A stretch of DNA of 64,000 nucleotides from Leptobrachium leishanense (Eukaryota; Chordata; Amphibia; Anura; Megophryidae). Location: NCBI GenBank assembly GCA_009667805.1, contig CM019067.1:70016997-70080996 (forward strand), in the 5' to 3' direction. The position numbers and the translations under genes were made by a program. Each line of letters starts with the position of its first letter. Position 1 is the first letter of the stretch. The notes below the pieces were generated by a model, which saw only the letters and a list, made by a program, of their open reading frames with translations, searched no databases and was not told the DNA's origin. Positions 12,501-21,775 of the stretch are shown in pieces.

Positions 12501-13718
12501 TTTGTTCGGACTGTCAGTGTGTATGCAAATGCAGCTGTTCATAGCTTAGAATGACAGCTTATAAGAATGCGTGCTTGTGGGAGTAATAAGACTAAATTCC
12601 ATAAATTATTTGTAATTGCTTACACCAAGTTTAAATTTCTATATCTTATTGACAGCTAAATGAGTTGTGCACAATCTGGATATTGTGCTGTTTTAGTAGC
12701 TCGAGTAATATATGGGAGCTGCTAACAGCTGCCGGCAGTAGGTCCACTCCTGGAGTCCACCACCAACTCTCACCTTCAGGACTTCTCCCGAGCTGCCCCC
12801 TTTTCTAAGGAACTCTCTCCCAAGCAACATTAGAGTGTCCCCGTCTCTCCATTCCCCCAAGAAGTCTCTGAAAACACATTACTTTAGAGAAGCCTATCGG
12901 CTCACACCATAATCCCCCACTGTTTATTTCTTGCTCCATCTTTCCACACAGCCCCCATGCTCCCCGCTACCTCACATACTCTGCTATTTACCCTCACATC
13001 TAGTGTGTCACCCCTCTCCTCTTAGATTGTAAGCTCTCGAGAAGGGTCCTCTCTCCTTCTGTGCGTTTAACTTGTTTGTATATTTGTTATTCTGTCTCAC
13101 ACATTGTATAGCGCTATGGAACTTGTCGGCAATTTATAAATAATTTCAACTTTAACTGCACAACTCCATGTAGACCAGAGAGAGTCCACCGTGAAATCCC
13201 ATTTATGCGATCTTGCAGGGTCGAGGAAGAATAACGCTAACAATTTGTTCTCAGTTTCCTCTTGCTAGCGGGGAAAGGAGGTGGACTGTCGAATCAGAGG
13301 TGAATTTTTTTTTTTGAGAAAGTATTTTACCAGGAAGGATACATTGAGATTTCTCTCGTGTTCAAGTGGGTGGCGAGTATGATAGGTGTCTTGCCCAAGG
13401 ACACTTACGGGAGAGGTGCTCTTGCCGGGAAATATGGATTCTCATAATGTTTTTTTTTGCCTTGAGTGATTTTGCAAATGCAGTATTGGATAGATATATT
13501 TACTAAATATTATTATTATTATTTTGATATTATAGCTTACTTTGTACATTTGCAAGTACACTCTTACCTGACTTCTTTAGATCAAGCTCTGATAACTTTA
13601 GAGCCAGGTCAGCAGCGGTTCCACCAGGGGAGGACACAAGTATATCATGCAAGGCATTCCTTCTCCCCGTTCTTCCAGAGGCTATGAAATCTGCATACGT
13701 AGATTCCACATCAGTCAT
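6531..13718 (-). CDS. PKIA: cAMP-dependent protein kinase inhibitor alpha (two coding exons)
   Basis: PKIA is a small heat-stable protein that binds the free catalytic subunit of protein kinase A as a pseudosubstrate and carries it out of the nucleus. The coding sequence joins 13718-13568 (151 nt) to 6607-6531 (77 nt) on the minus strand, giving 75 residues; human PKIA has 76. The exon 1 donor reads CAG|GTAAGAG and the exon 2 acceptor is a pyrimidine tract ending CCTGCAG. Both sides are phase 1 and the split codon becomes Glu. Visible motifs are the N-terminal amphipathic helix TYADFIASG (about residues 7-15), the pseudosubstrate RTGRRNA (16-22, Ala in place of the phosphoacceptor) and the export signal [10 protein letters not shown] (38-47). 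The C-terminal tail is acidic and divergent, as expected for the family. The exact pseudosubstrate and TYADFIASG favour PKIA over PKIB or PKIG. The 6,960-bp intron is filled with transposons. Noncoding 5' exons are expected at higher coordinates but were not identified. Confidence 0.96.
6905..7321. mobile_element. Nonautonomous DNA transposon, family A copy 4
   Basis: The left end is GGCTAGGGTCAAGCGAACGC and the right end TCTGACCCCAGCC, with TAA duplicated at 6902-6904 and 7322-7324. It is inverted relative to copy 3, judged by the order of the internal blocks. It lies inside the PKIA intron. Confidence 0.87.
7357..7906 (+). mobile_element. 5'-truncated L2-like LINE, copy B
   Basis: Begins at CATTGTGACATGTTAAAAG and runs through the ORF2 C-terminus (94-codon frame 7374-7658, ending early at an in-frame TAG) into the 3' UTR and an (AAATA)n tail. 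It is nearly identical to 38620-39171 and lies in the PKIA intron. Confidence 0.87.
8311..9516. mobile_element. Nonautonomous DNA element, family II copy 1 (interrupted)
   Basis: The ends are imperfect inverted repeats (GGGTTAATCAGAAAGC at the left, GCTTACTGAATAACA at the right). The middle is A-rich and contains GATCCTATGGGATTCTCCTG followed by the AACCTGTCGA block typical of this family. A family A element is inserted at 8621-9046. No ORF. Boundaries are approximate. Confidence 0.6.
8621..9046. mobile_element. Nonautonomous DNA transposon, family A copy 5
   Basis: The left end is GGCTGGGGTCAAACGAACGC and the right end GTCTGACCCTAGCC. The flanks are TTA at the left and TAA at the right. It is nested inside a family II element, so it is the younger insertion. 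Confidence 0.85.
9706..9775 (-). repeat. L2/SINE 3' tail fragment
   Basis: The plus strand reads TATTTTACCAGGAAGGATAC, the reverse complement of the shared LINE/SINE tail. The body is lost or not recognisable. Confidence 0.7.
9776..10325. other. Unannotated PKIA intron sequence
   Basis: Anonymous intronic sequence without terminal repeats or coding signals. Short open frames on both strands look random. Confidence 0.45.
10326..11185 (+). mobile_element. Nonautonomous DNA element, family I copy 1
   Basis: The left end CAGGGTTATTCAAAGAGAGC is mirrored by a right end CTCTTTGAATAACCCTG. Internal subterminal palindromes flank GTAACCGGAAACTG, followed by a T-rich centre and a CGGTG-rich right third. 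No ORF. The flanking 3-mers do not match in this copy. Confidence 0.8.
11576..12470 (+). mobile_element. Nonautonomous DNA element, family I copy 2
   Basis: Same termini as copy 1, flanked by TAT on both sides. Same order of blocks: GAATGGCTGGAGAAAGG palindrome, GAATCCCATAGGCTTCAA, T-rich stretch, then a GCGGGTTTCGGCG-like GC-rich third. The 96-codon frame inside is not a gene. Confidence 0.83.
12728..13153 (+). mobile_element. LINE 3' fragment
   Basis: Contains the degenerate C-terminal RT-protein motif (LHDLSRAAP, later a KKSLKT-like stretch) and the 3' UTR ending TATAGCGCTATGGAACTTG then an AATAA-rich tail. It resembles the LINE type at 30936-32155. Heavily decayed. Confidence 0.6.
13312..13437 (-). 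mobile_element. Truncated tRNA-derived SINE
   Basis: On the minus strand the sequence holds the SINE central block (TGTCCTTGGGCAAGACA) and the L2-like 3' tail. The tRNA-like head present in the copy at 19858-20060 is missing. It lies just 3' of the PKIA first coding exon, in the intron. Confidence 0.7.
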
Positions 13719-13745
13719 TGCTACCAAGTATCCACATAGCAATGC
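13568..13745 (-). other. PKIA: PKIA first coding exon with 27 nt of 5' UTR
   Basis: The acceptor (pyrimidine tract ending CCTCTAG) is at 13746-13752 and the donor GT at 13567-13566. The start ATG is at 13718-13716, chosen because it begins the conserved MTDVES sequence. The exon includes 5' UTR, so at least one upstream noncoding exon must exist. Confidence 0.93.
13711..13737 (-). promoter_or_regulatory. Overlapping upstream ORF of PKIA
   Basis: Within the 5' UTR part of the exon, an upstream ATG (13737-13735) opens an 8-codon frame. It ends at TGA (13713-13711), overlapping the true PKIA start in another frame. Such overlapping uORFs usually lower initiation at the main start; that effect here is inferred. 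Confidence 0.6.
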
Positions 13746-14148
13746 CTAGAGGAAAAAAGAAAGATGATGATCAAAGTTAAAACCGTAGCTATATAATGAA
13801 AGGGCGAACATGTTTACCTTACAAAGCACATTAAAAATAAAATAGTTAAAATATAAAGATACCAGGCAAGATTCTGAGTCCGATATATACCAAAGCCCTG
13901 GCAATTTTACCAGAGCCAATAAAATCTTTGGAGTTGGTAAACTCACTAGAGCATAATTAATTTTAAACCCGACCCATAATATAGCCCCCTTATGGTTGAA
14001 GTTACCAAGTTTGCTGTTAGTGGGTTTGTGGTGAAGTCTGCCAGAATTGAAAAGTATAACCAAAATTTGCAAAATATTCCGTCAGGTGTTAAATAAGTGT
14101 ACCTTATATTAATTTAACCAACCAATATAATGTAGAAGCTGGTTTATT
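13746..14148. other. Unannotated sequence upstream of the PKIA coding exon
   Basis: AT-rich sequence, taken to be intron between a 5' noncoding exon and the first coding exon. The pyrimidine tract feeding the exon acceptor is at 13747-13765. The 108-codon minus-strand frame has no recognisable domain. Confidence 0.45.
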
Positions 14149-14149
14149 C

Positions 14150-14515
14150 CTTAATATATAATATTGTACCTCTAAAATGAAAAATGACAAGGGAACTGGA
14201 GGAACAAACAGACAAGGGAAACAGGGAACCAAATATAAACTGTACAAAATATACAAAATGAATATAACAGGCAAATACAGGCAGCAAGAAAGGCAAAATA
14301 ACAGGCAGCAAAATGACCCTTATAACAGAGCACAACAGAAAGGGAGAGACTGGCTTATAAAAGGAGATAGTCAGTGCTATCTGGGTCAGGTGGTCAGAGA
14401 CCTGGCAGTCTACAGGAAAATCCAGGAGCGGAAGGTGAGGAGGGATGGACCAGACAGGGTAAGAGCCAGTTCGGCGCACTCATAGGGCTCAGGCTGGAAT
14501 TGTGACACTGTGTGA
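14150..14515 (-). other. Purine-rich, possibly LTR-derived sequence
   Basis: The plus strand is A/G-rich with AACAAACAGACAAGGGAAAC-like words and ends GGAATTGTGACAC. This is the same style as 3290-4050. No pol or gag frame. The 102-111-codon frames on each strand look like compositional artefacts. Confidence 0.3.
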
Positions 14516-14639
14516 GGGCGTTTGAGTGAGATAGGGAGTATGTAAACCATGAAAGAGGACAAGTGAGCGTGTCAGTGGGTGAGTGAGTCTGTGTATGAGC
14601 AAGTGTTGAGCGGGACAGCAGTTGAGTTTGTGAGCGTGA

Positions 14640-14880
14640 GTGCGCCTTGTTTTCTCAGTTGCAGAGATGCTAATATTCAGCTCCTCTGTTTCCCCACTCT
14701 GAGGTCCTGAGCGCGCACTGGGTTTCACGTGCACAGCTTGTGCTAGTTCATATGAAGCTTTGATGGGTGGAGTAGTGGGCCGGGAGGAGGCGGGGAATCT
14801 TAAGGAAATGGGAGCTGAATTGATCCGAAACAAATTTTTTCATTGTGCGCATGTCTACTGCCGTGCTCCTTTCTCTTGCA
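14640..14880. promoter_or_regulatory. GC-richer island upstream of PKIA, possible promoter
   Basis: A locally GC- and CpG-enriched interval free of recognised repeats. It has an Sp1-like GGCGGGG (near 14790), an E-box CACGTG (near 14730) and GAGCGCGCAC. It is about 1 kb upstream of the PKIA coding exon. No convincing minus-strand donor was found within it, so a noncoding first exon is only a possibility. Confidence 0.25.
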
Positions 14881-14889
14881 GCTCGGCTG

Positions 14890-15439
14890 TTGCTGCACCT
14901 ACTGTAATTTAACCCCATTCAAAACCACGTTCAAATATACTCAATCTGCAAGGCACCTGCTGTTATACCAATATCTAGTAAACTCAACAGGCCCTATTCC
15001 TTGCGTCACGATAAAATGGGGACACTATCGGGGAAAACCTGCGTATGCATATGTTACATACAATGTATAATGTAGCATGTTCTATATAGCCATGGCTCAG
15101 CAATAATAACCAGTTAATACACTAATTGGAAGACGTGTTATGCATCAGCATTTGATGTTTTTGTTGGAGTCAATGCAGCCAGGAACATTTGGTTTCATTA
15201 GGTAATTCAAAAATGTTTCCTCTAATTGCATTTTAAAGAATCATATTCCCCCCTCGAGTGAACACTTATGTTATAAATAGATGGATCCCTAGCAGATGCT
15301 GAACCATGAGAGATTGGGTTAAAAAAAATCTCCAAATTAAACCGTGATTCTCCTGGTTTAGCTCAGATAGCTAAACTTGTTCTCAAAATCTGTATCGCCT
15401 TCCCAAGTTCAGATTAAAAATCTTGGCGTCTTTTGCTTA
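14890..15439. other. Unannotated interval
   Basis: AT-rich anonymous sequence. No gene or repeat boundary can be supported. Confidence 0.4.
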
Positions 15440-15443
15440 TTAA

Positions 15444-15881
15444 CCACTTCACTACCAAGGGATTTTCCAGAAAAAAACACTCTCAGGAACCAGTGGTTTA
15501 TCAGAAAATCATTTTTAATTAATTATACAGAGATATTTGGGAATATTCCCAATGTATTCCTTACTGCAATAGCCTATTTAGCGGACAGATGTCACCATCT
15601 GCTGGCCGAAAGGAAGTACTGCAATTCTGGTCTCCGTGCAGGACCAGTTGGGTTGTGACATTACACACATCCCAGCTGTTTTTTAAAATGTTAACCCGTC
15701 GGGCATCATGCCGATGGTGTTAAATAATAGGGGCATGTTCTAAAGCTCAAATGCAAACCAATTGCAATAAACAAAAATCTTTTGCATTGCTCCTGTGGAA
15801 CACCATATCAATTATACTCAATATCGGGGCACCAGGAGGTGCCTTGTAGATCGAGTATAGTCGATGTTGGTAGTGAAGGGG
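15444..15881. mobile_element. piggyBac-like nonautonomous element, copy 5 (distinct subfamily)
   Basis: Flanked by TTAA on both sides (15440-15443 and 15882-15885). The terminal inverted repeats are CCACTTCACTACCAA and TTGGTAGTGAAGGGG. The TTAA target plus a CCnCTT start are piggyBac features. The interior has no transposase. It differs from copies 1-4 in sequence but has the same architecture. Confidence 0.8.
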
Positions 15882-15885
15882 TTAA

Positions 15886-17790
15886 TTAAAAATGTGTAAA
15901 AACAGAATTCATTACTAGACACTACAAAACTGCATGTTTATTTTTTTGGAATACAAATGAGGAAGTCAATGGAATGACTGTGTGGGACGATCTAAAAATA
16001 ATGGATTCATTGTTGACAGAGGAATGATATTGAGACTTTAGGCTCAGCCTGCTACTTCAGTGCTGAGTATATTTTCAATTGATAAACACAAGTGTCTTTT
16101 TTTTTCAAAAATAAATTAAGTGAAAACCTTCTTTTGCAACCCATTTTAAAACAATACCTACAGTAATGTCTCTGATGCTGAATACTTTTTTACACAAGAA
16201 CAAGGGTTTTCTCTCTTTTATATTTTCTTATTATTTCTTTTTATTGTAATAAATTTTTATTGAATATAATATTTATTTGAAATATGGGATGTGAAGTTAA
16301 CAATTAAATATAGGGTAAAGAAGAGGTTTTGCACAAAAAAAAATATTTTTAAGATCGCTAAAATATTTCAGTAATGTTAATTTGATCATTTCTAATTTTT
16401 CATGTGTTTGTTTATCCTTTACAGAAATATTGTAGAAATTTAAGATTCTGAGCTCTAGATGGGGTCCCTTATCTTACGCAATTTCAAACAGTGTCTGTAT
16501 TCTTATCATACAGGCAGAAAAGACCTTTGTGTTAGATACAGTAACTGTGATAAATAAAAGGAATAAAAATGTTCAGCTCTGCTTATAGGAATTTGTAGTG
16601 ATTATTATGAGATTATTAGCAATGCAGCTTTCAAAAAATACCAATAGAATATAAAAATAATATCTGTATGTGGCATAATGCCTGTATATGGAAGTTACAG
16701 TAACACCTTGTATCTGTACTATACAGGGATTTCCCGTCATTAAAACCAGTGAGGTTTAGGCCTGCTATTTGGAGCTGGTTTTATGTCTCTCCAGGGTGCT
16801 GGGAGAGACATAAAACAAAAGGTTTAATTTCTCCACAGGGGACACACTAATCCTGCTTTAAAAAGGTGTGAAATGGGCTTTTGATATGCTAATGAGTGCT
16901 TTTCAATGCATTACAATGCAGAATTGGGATAACTTGACTTTGGGTGTAAAGTGGTTAATGACCTCCAAGCAACATCAGAGCGACAGTATTTCACCAAAGG
17001 ATAGGGAGCAGTTTACTAGCTGCATTAAGAATACAAAGAGAAAACATTTCCAGCAGGTTAGTCAGGACCTGTATTATTACTGACCAATATATGGTTCAGA
17101 TCATGGCCATATGGCAAAGTGACATTAATGCCAATAAATATAAACCGTCCCTGCATTTTGTATTATGAACATTTTCATGGGTCATATGATTATATACAGT
17201 GATGCCATGCACCTGAATCCAAGAAACCATTTTTCTGCCAAACACTTGTTTGCAGTGTAAGACCGCAATCAATTTGTTAAAAACTGTTTGGAAGCCAAAT
17301 GGCAGACACATCAAAAAGCGCAGCACGATGTGACATATTGAATTAAGTAGGGGTGATACAAAGCAGGCTTAACTATTTTTATTGAGGGAGTGAAGGATGG
17401 ACGAAGATGTGCAAAGAGATAATTTGTAATAGATCAAATTATTAACAGCTTCAGGGCCATGTAAAACTCAATGCATCGCTCCACCGTATCGGATGACCAC
17501 TTGTTCCAATTCCAATGATGAAACCCAAATAAACGAAATATAAGCTGTGTGTTTTGCATAGTCACCAGAGTAAGCATAACAACTGGAAACTGTCATTGGC
17601 TTCAGATTCAGGTTTTGGATAAACAAGACCATTTTGCCACACAGTCGAACGTGGAAAAATAAATTTAAAAGATACAAATGTTTTACTCTTCTACAGTGTT
17701 ACAGCTCATCCCTACAGCAGAAGGAAAGATAATATACACAATTTGGTAATAGGTGCTATAATAAATAGGGGGCTATTCAAGCAGCGTCAG
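15886..17790. other. Unannotated interval
   Basis: 1.9 kb of AT-rich sequence without recognised elements. The only clear structure is a hairpin near 16772-16818. The 71-codon frame at 16868-17083 shows no domain or splice context. Confidence 0.45.
16772..16818. repeat. Perfect short inverted repeat
   Basis: GTTTTATGTCTCTCC is repeated in inverse as GGAGAGACATAAAAC around a 9-base loop. It could be the centre of a decayed hairpin element. No histone-stem or tRNA similarity. Confidence 0.65.
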
Positions 17791-17798
17791 GGTTTACC

Positions 17799-18255
17799 TG
17801 TCATGATCCTTGCCTGTTGCCTGCTGTCATATCCATGTCTGCAGTGACTCCTTGAAAAGTGCTGTCCTCAGGCTCAGCACAAATCCAGAACTCTAACAGT
17901 TAATCACAGTCAAACACCTACCACACCCCTGTTTCAATAAAGGTTCTCTCTGCCCTTCCCATGATGCTTCAGCATTGTTGCTTTATCCCCAGACCTGTGA
18001 AGATATATACTCGATTGCTCCCAATGTGTACCAGACCCCTTTGCCATAGACTTGACCACCCTATTCCCTGCCGCCTGCCAAGACCTCTGCACCAGATTAT
18101 AACCACGATTACTGCCTATCCCTTTGGCACCACGCTAATACAGCAAGGTACTGTTTGCCTATCCACCTTGTATCGCACTGTATACTGGGCTCATATATAA
18201 CACTCCAGTACCCTAAGCGGTGCTACCTTGACACCCCACGGTGCTGTTCATGACA
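17799..18255 (+). mobile_element. Solo-LTR-like repeat
   Basis: Begins TGTCATGA and ends TCATGACA. TTAC lies on each side (17794-17797, one base from the start, and 18256-18259), which fits an LTR with a 4-bp duplication. A CAATAAAGGTTCTC poly(A)-signal region sits in the middle, as in an R region. No internal coding sequence, so solo. Confidence 0.5.
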
Positions 18256-18449
18256 TTACGTGAGGATGCAAGAAACGTTGTTAATGGTCTTTGTGGCAGT
18301 GTCAACAAACTCCAGCATTTCACAAAAAGAAAATCCAAACAGCCGCGGGAGAAGTTTCACTCTGTTAACCCTACGTTTCAATCCCCCTCCGTCCTCCGTC
18401 TCCTCTTCTCTATGTGGACACCAAGCTTCCAGCTATAGGAAGTAGCTGG

Positions 18450-19350
18450 ATTCCCATCCAATGGTATTGTCAGGCCCGCACCAGGATGGAGCCATGGCCA
18501 GGACCTTTTTATATTTCCCAAGCGCTGGGGAGAGCAGGTGAATAAGATACTGGAAACTTGTATGCAGGTAAATATAGTGTATTCAGAATATATACACAGC
18601 AAGTCTGATACACAGTAAAAGTCACAATGGATAGTGGGCTATGCAGTGTCCACTGCAGACAGGATCCACTGGGCTGGAACCAGGAGCTCTTCGCAAAGGT
18701 ACCTTAGTGTAATACAGGTAAATGCAAGCTGGAACACTTGTAGCCACAGGAATACACAAGTACAAAGGATGAAGGGTAATGGTAACAAACAAGGAGAGGC
18801 AGCTCACAGGACCTCACACAAACAGGAAAGGGAACAGAATGAGAGCGTGAGGTTAGAAGGGCGTGACCTGGTTATATGCAAGCACCCAGGATCTAGCACA
18901 GGAATTAACCCTTGAGTGGATGCAGACAGGGAGTAAATAGTAACCCAGACTGGCTACAATAAGGCTCCAAGGGCTAGGGCATTACAGGTGTGCTTTTCAG
19001 AAAACACATCAAGGATGATCGATATGTGTGATTAGCTCTTTACGGACCAATACGAGTGGCAGGTTGAACCCACCTGTTACTCTTCAAACTTTTTCTGCAC
19101 AACATTGTTTACTGATGTTGCTTTTGGATCAGAGCAGACCTAAACCCAGGAAGGCTGTCCAGGGTCACTGATTGGCAGCATTCAAGGTTGAGGTAAACTA
19201 CTGCTTCAAAGAGTGGTCAGGGACAAAGTATGAGAGAAAGTAGGACAAGCTCCTCTCAGGATGACTGCTTGAATAAGATCAAGCTGTCGTGGTGGTCAGT
19301 GTGTCTTTTAATATAGGTGAAGAATAAAGCTTTCGTGGCATCATCTAAAC
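18450..19350. other. Unannotated, purine-rich LTR-like interval
   Basis: Contains GCCCGCACCAGGATGGAGCC and many AGGAACACAGG-like words reminiscent of frog LTR-element flanks. No reliable termini or ORFs. Confidence 0.3.
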
Positions 19351-19354
19351 TATT

Positions 19355-19845
19355 TTTTTTTTTACAACACAGTACGTATCTGGTGGCGCGATGAAAACCG
19401 CACTTGACAGAGTGTGAAGGTGAAGCGTTTGCTCAGCCTCAGGCCTGGCCGGGAGATCAGAGAAGGATGCACTGCGTGCTATAAGAATCTCCTTCTATGA
19501 ATGAGTATGGATCACCTTCTCAAGCAAAGAATCTGAAACACCTGAATGCGTTGATCCACTTAGAGCCAGTGTTCGGGCTCCATATTTGTGAGTGCAAACA
19601 CTGTATAACCTTATTTTGGAATTTGTACAAACATTCTGCACTATTATTTTGTTCTGTTTTTTCATATGATCCATGTGGACAAGTGAACTAAGAGAACCAT
19701 CGGCTACCCTTAGGCGGTTTTCATCGCGCCACCAGATACGTACTGTGTTGTTGTCTATTTACTGGTTTGGGGGAAACCACTAAATCTCTGGTGGGCTTGG
19801 GTTGACTGGTGGTGGTATAGGTTTGGGCGCCGTCCATTCTTCGCT
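19355..19845 (+). mobile_element. Foldback/Penelope-like repeat copy
   Basis: An inverted pair of about 36 bp (ACGTATCTGGTGGCGCGATG at 19373, mirrored near 19708-19745) encloses about 330 bp. That core includes TTAGAGCCAGTGTTCGGGCTC and is followed by ACTGGTTTGGGGGAAACCAC. The same blocks, inverted, occur at 62926-63230 beside the giant palindrome, so this is a dispersed family. The Penelope-like assignment is inference. Confidence 0.5.
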
Positions 19846-19857
19846 TATTTTTTTTTT

Positions 19858-20060
19858 TTGTAGAGTATTTTACCAGGAAGGATACATTGAGATTTCTCTC
19901 GTTTTCAAGTATTTCCTGGGTGGCGAGTATGTACCGTTAGCTGTCTTGCCCAAGGACACTTACTGGAGAGGTGCTCTTGCCTGGATCGAACCTGTGTCTC
20001 CACAGTCTCTCTCCACGGTTATAGAGCAGTGATATTACCTCTACTCCACCCAGCCGGCAC
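19858..20060 (-). mobile_element. Complete tRNA-derived SINE (V-SINE-like)
   Basis: Read on the minus strand there is a tRNA-like head with an A box (TGGAGTAGAGG) and a B box (AGGTTCGATCC). A conserved centre (AGTGTCCTTGGGCAAGACAG) follows, then a 3' tail identical in kind to the L2-like LINE (GAGAAATCTCAATGTATCCT) and an A-rich end. It is transcribed by RNA polymerase III and mobilised by the LINE with the matching tail (family knowledge). Confidence 0.82.
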
Positions 20061-20130
20061 TTTATATGTTGTTTTCACTATTTATATAGAAGGCGTATTT
20101 AAAATTATATGAGGCACAAATCTTCACTAT

Positions 20131-21004
20131 CAGGGTTATTCAAAGAGAATCAAAAAGTCACCGCACGTTCGGTGACTTTTCGTTCTCTTCAATTTGGGCC
20201 GATTCGGCAATCCTATTTCGGTGACCCTGCGGTGTATTCAGCAAGCATCACAGGGCCGTCGAAGCGCAGGGAAAAGCTGCCGCAAACCCGACGAAGAGTC
20301 ACCGCAAAAACCTGGCGAATGCACGCCGAAACCCGCAAAAACATCTGGATTAACCCGCCGAAGACGCCGGAAAAACCCGAGCAGGAGCCGATCACACACA
20401 GCGAAGCCTCCGGAAAAAGCCGACATCACAGACGAGTGAAGTGAATAAATTAGCAAAACAGTTTGCATGAATGTTTGAAAAGTGAAACGCTGTTTGCAAA
20501 GAAACTACTGAGTGAAAATGTCTGAAATTTACATATGAGGTCCAGGGAATGATAATAAAAAGGGCTGTTACAGAAAAAATAAGTAAACTTAAAAAAAAAA
20601 AAATCTGACTTTTTAAAAAAAAAAAAAAAAGAGACTTTTTACTGCAGAATATAATAATGAACGGTTTATTAGATATTGAATTAAAACGGGAATATTTTTA
20701 ACATTGAAGCCTATGGGATTCTCCTGAATAAACCTGTCGAATGAAACCACCGAATGGCAGGGCAATTCGGGAACCTTTCACTGCTGGTTTGTGTTCTCTG
20801 AATACCTGAAGCAGTGCTTTTTTATGGGGATTTCACTGCCCTCGAACAGGCACCGAACAGGCATTGTATGTGCAGGAAATTCGCCAGGATTTGGCGTATT
20901 GCCTGCTCTCTGGATAGCCGAATGGCCAAGAAAGGTAACTGAACGCTGATTTTCAGCGTTCGGTTACCTTTCTAAAGCCATTCGGATCTCTTTGAATAAC
21001 CCTG
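20131..21004 (-). mobile_element. Nonautonomous DNA element, family I copy 3
   Basis: The same CAGGGTTATTCAAAGAGA termini, flanked by TAT on both sides, inverted relative to copies 1 and 2. The left third carries the CCGAAACCCGCAAAAAC-like GC-rich block and the right end the GGTTACCTTTC palindrome. The 111-codon frame through the GC block is an artefact. Confidence 0.83.
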
Positions 21005-21449
21005 TATGATGACATTTTATCCTTCTAGAAAACATTATTTTAAAAGTAACAGTATAAAAACTGTCACCAGCCAAAATCAATAATTAATGTTGCAGTCATT
21101 TTATAAATGTGTTCATTTAGTCCTATTTACATTAGATTTCTTTCTATAGCCGAGACACAATACCATACGCTGTATTTCTTAAAATATGCAGTAAGGTTTG
21201 TGGATGTCATTTGACCTGCTTTTAACATCTTCTTAACTGCTAAATTTTTTTAAATGCATTTAGAGCAGATTATGTAAATAATGTCATTCTAGTGCCTATG
21301 TTTTAATCTGAGAAGGTGGCAGGTATACTAATTACTGGAATAAAATATCCCACGAAAAGAAATTGCACACTCCAAGAATGATCTGTTCAAAATAGAATGA
21401 AATCTGCCAAGAGATTTTTTTGCCTTGTACTCTACAGATAATAGTGATA
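21005..21449. other. Unannotated interval
   Basis: AT-rich anonymous sequence. No supported feature. Confidence 0.4.
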
Positions 21450-21775
21450 CCATAGGTGTGCGTACAGGGTGTACCTGGTGTGCCCAGGCACACCCTAATG
21501 TTGGCCGACGGGTTCAACTTTGATTCCCTACATAGATATTTTGGATGTTCGTTATCTGTTTCATGATAAATTACATGAATATTGACTGTATCTCAGCATA
21601 AACATTGGTTATGCCCTTAGATGTGCACATGGGGTGTGCCTGGTGTGTCCAAGAAGAAGATGAAAAGGTCATCTTTCACCTCCTACATTGACATTTTTTA
21701 TGTTCCTTATCTGGTTGATGATAAATTACATTAAAACTGACTCTATCTCTAATTATAGGCTCGTTATTTCCAATG
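21450..21775. repeat. Tandem duplication of a dispersed repeat
   Basis: Two diverged units of about 165 bp. Each starts near GTGTGCGTACAGGGTGTACC or GTGCACATGGGGTGTGCCTG and ends near GATAAATTACAT. The GGTGTGCCTGGTGTG start looks like a transposon terminus. Not coding. Confidence 0.55.

Noticed and set aside
14144..14833. 111- and 114-codon minus-strand frames upstream of PKIA
   Set aside because: No conserved motif and no splice donors in frame. They overlap purine-rich repeat sequence.
19858..20060. Possible functional tRNA gene
   Set aside because: A and B boxes are present, but the body does not close into a cloverleaf and is followed by SINE centre and LINE tail, so it is a SINE.
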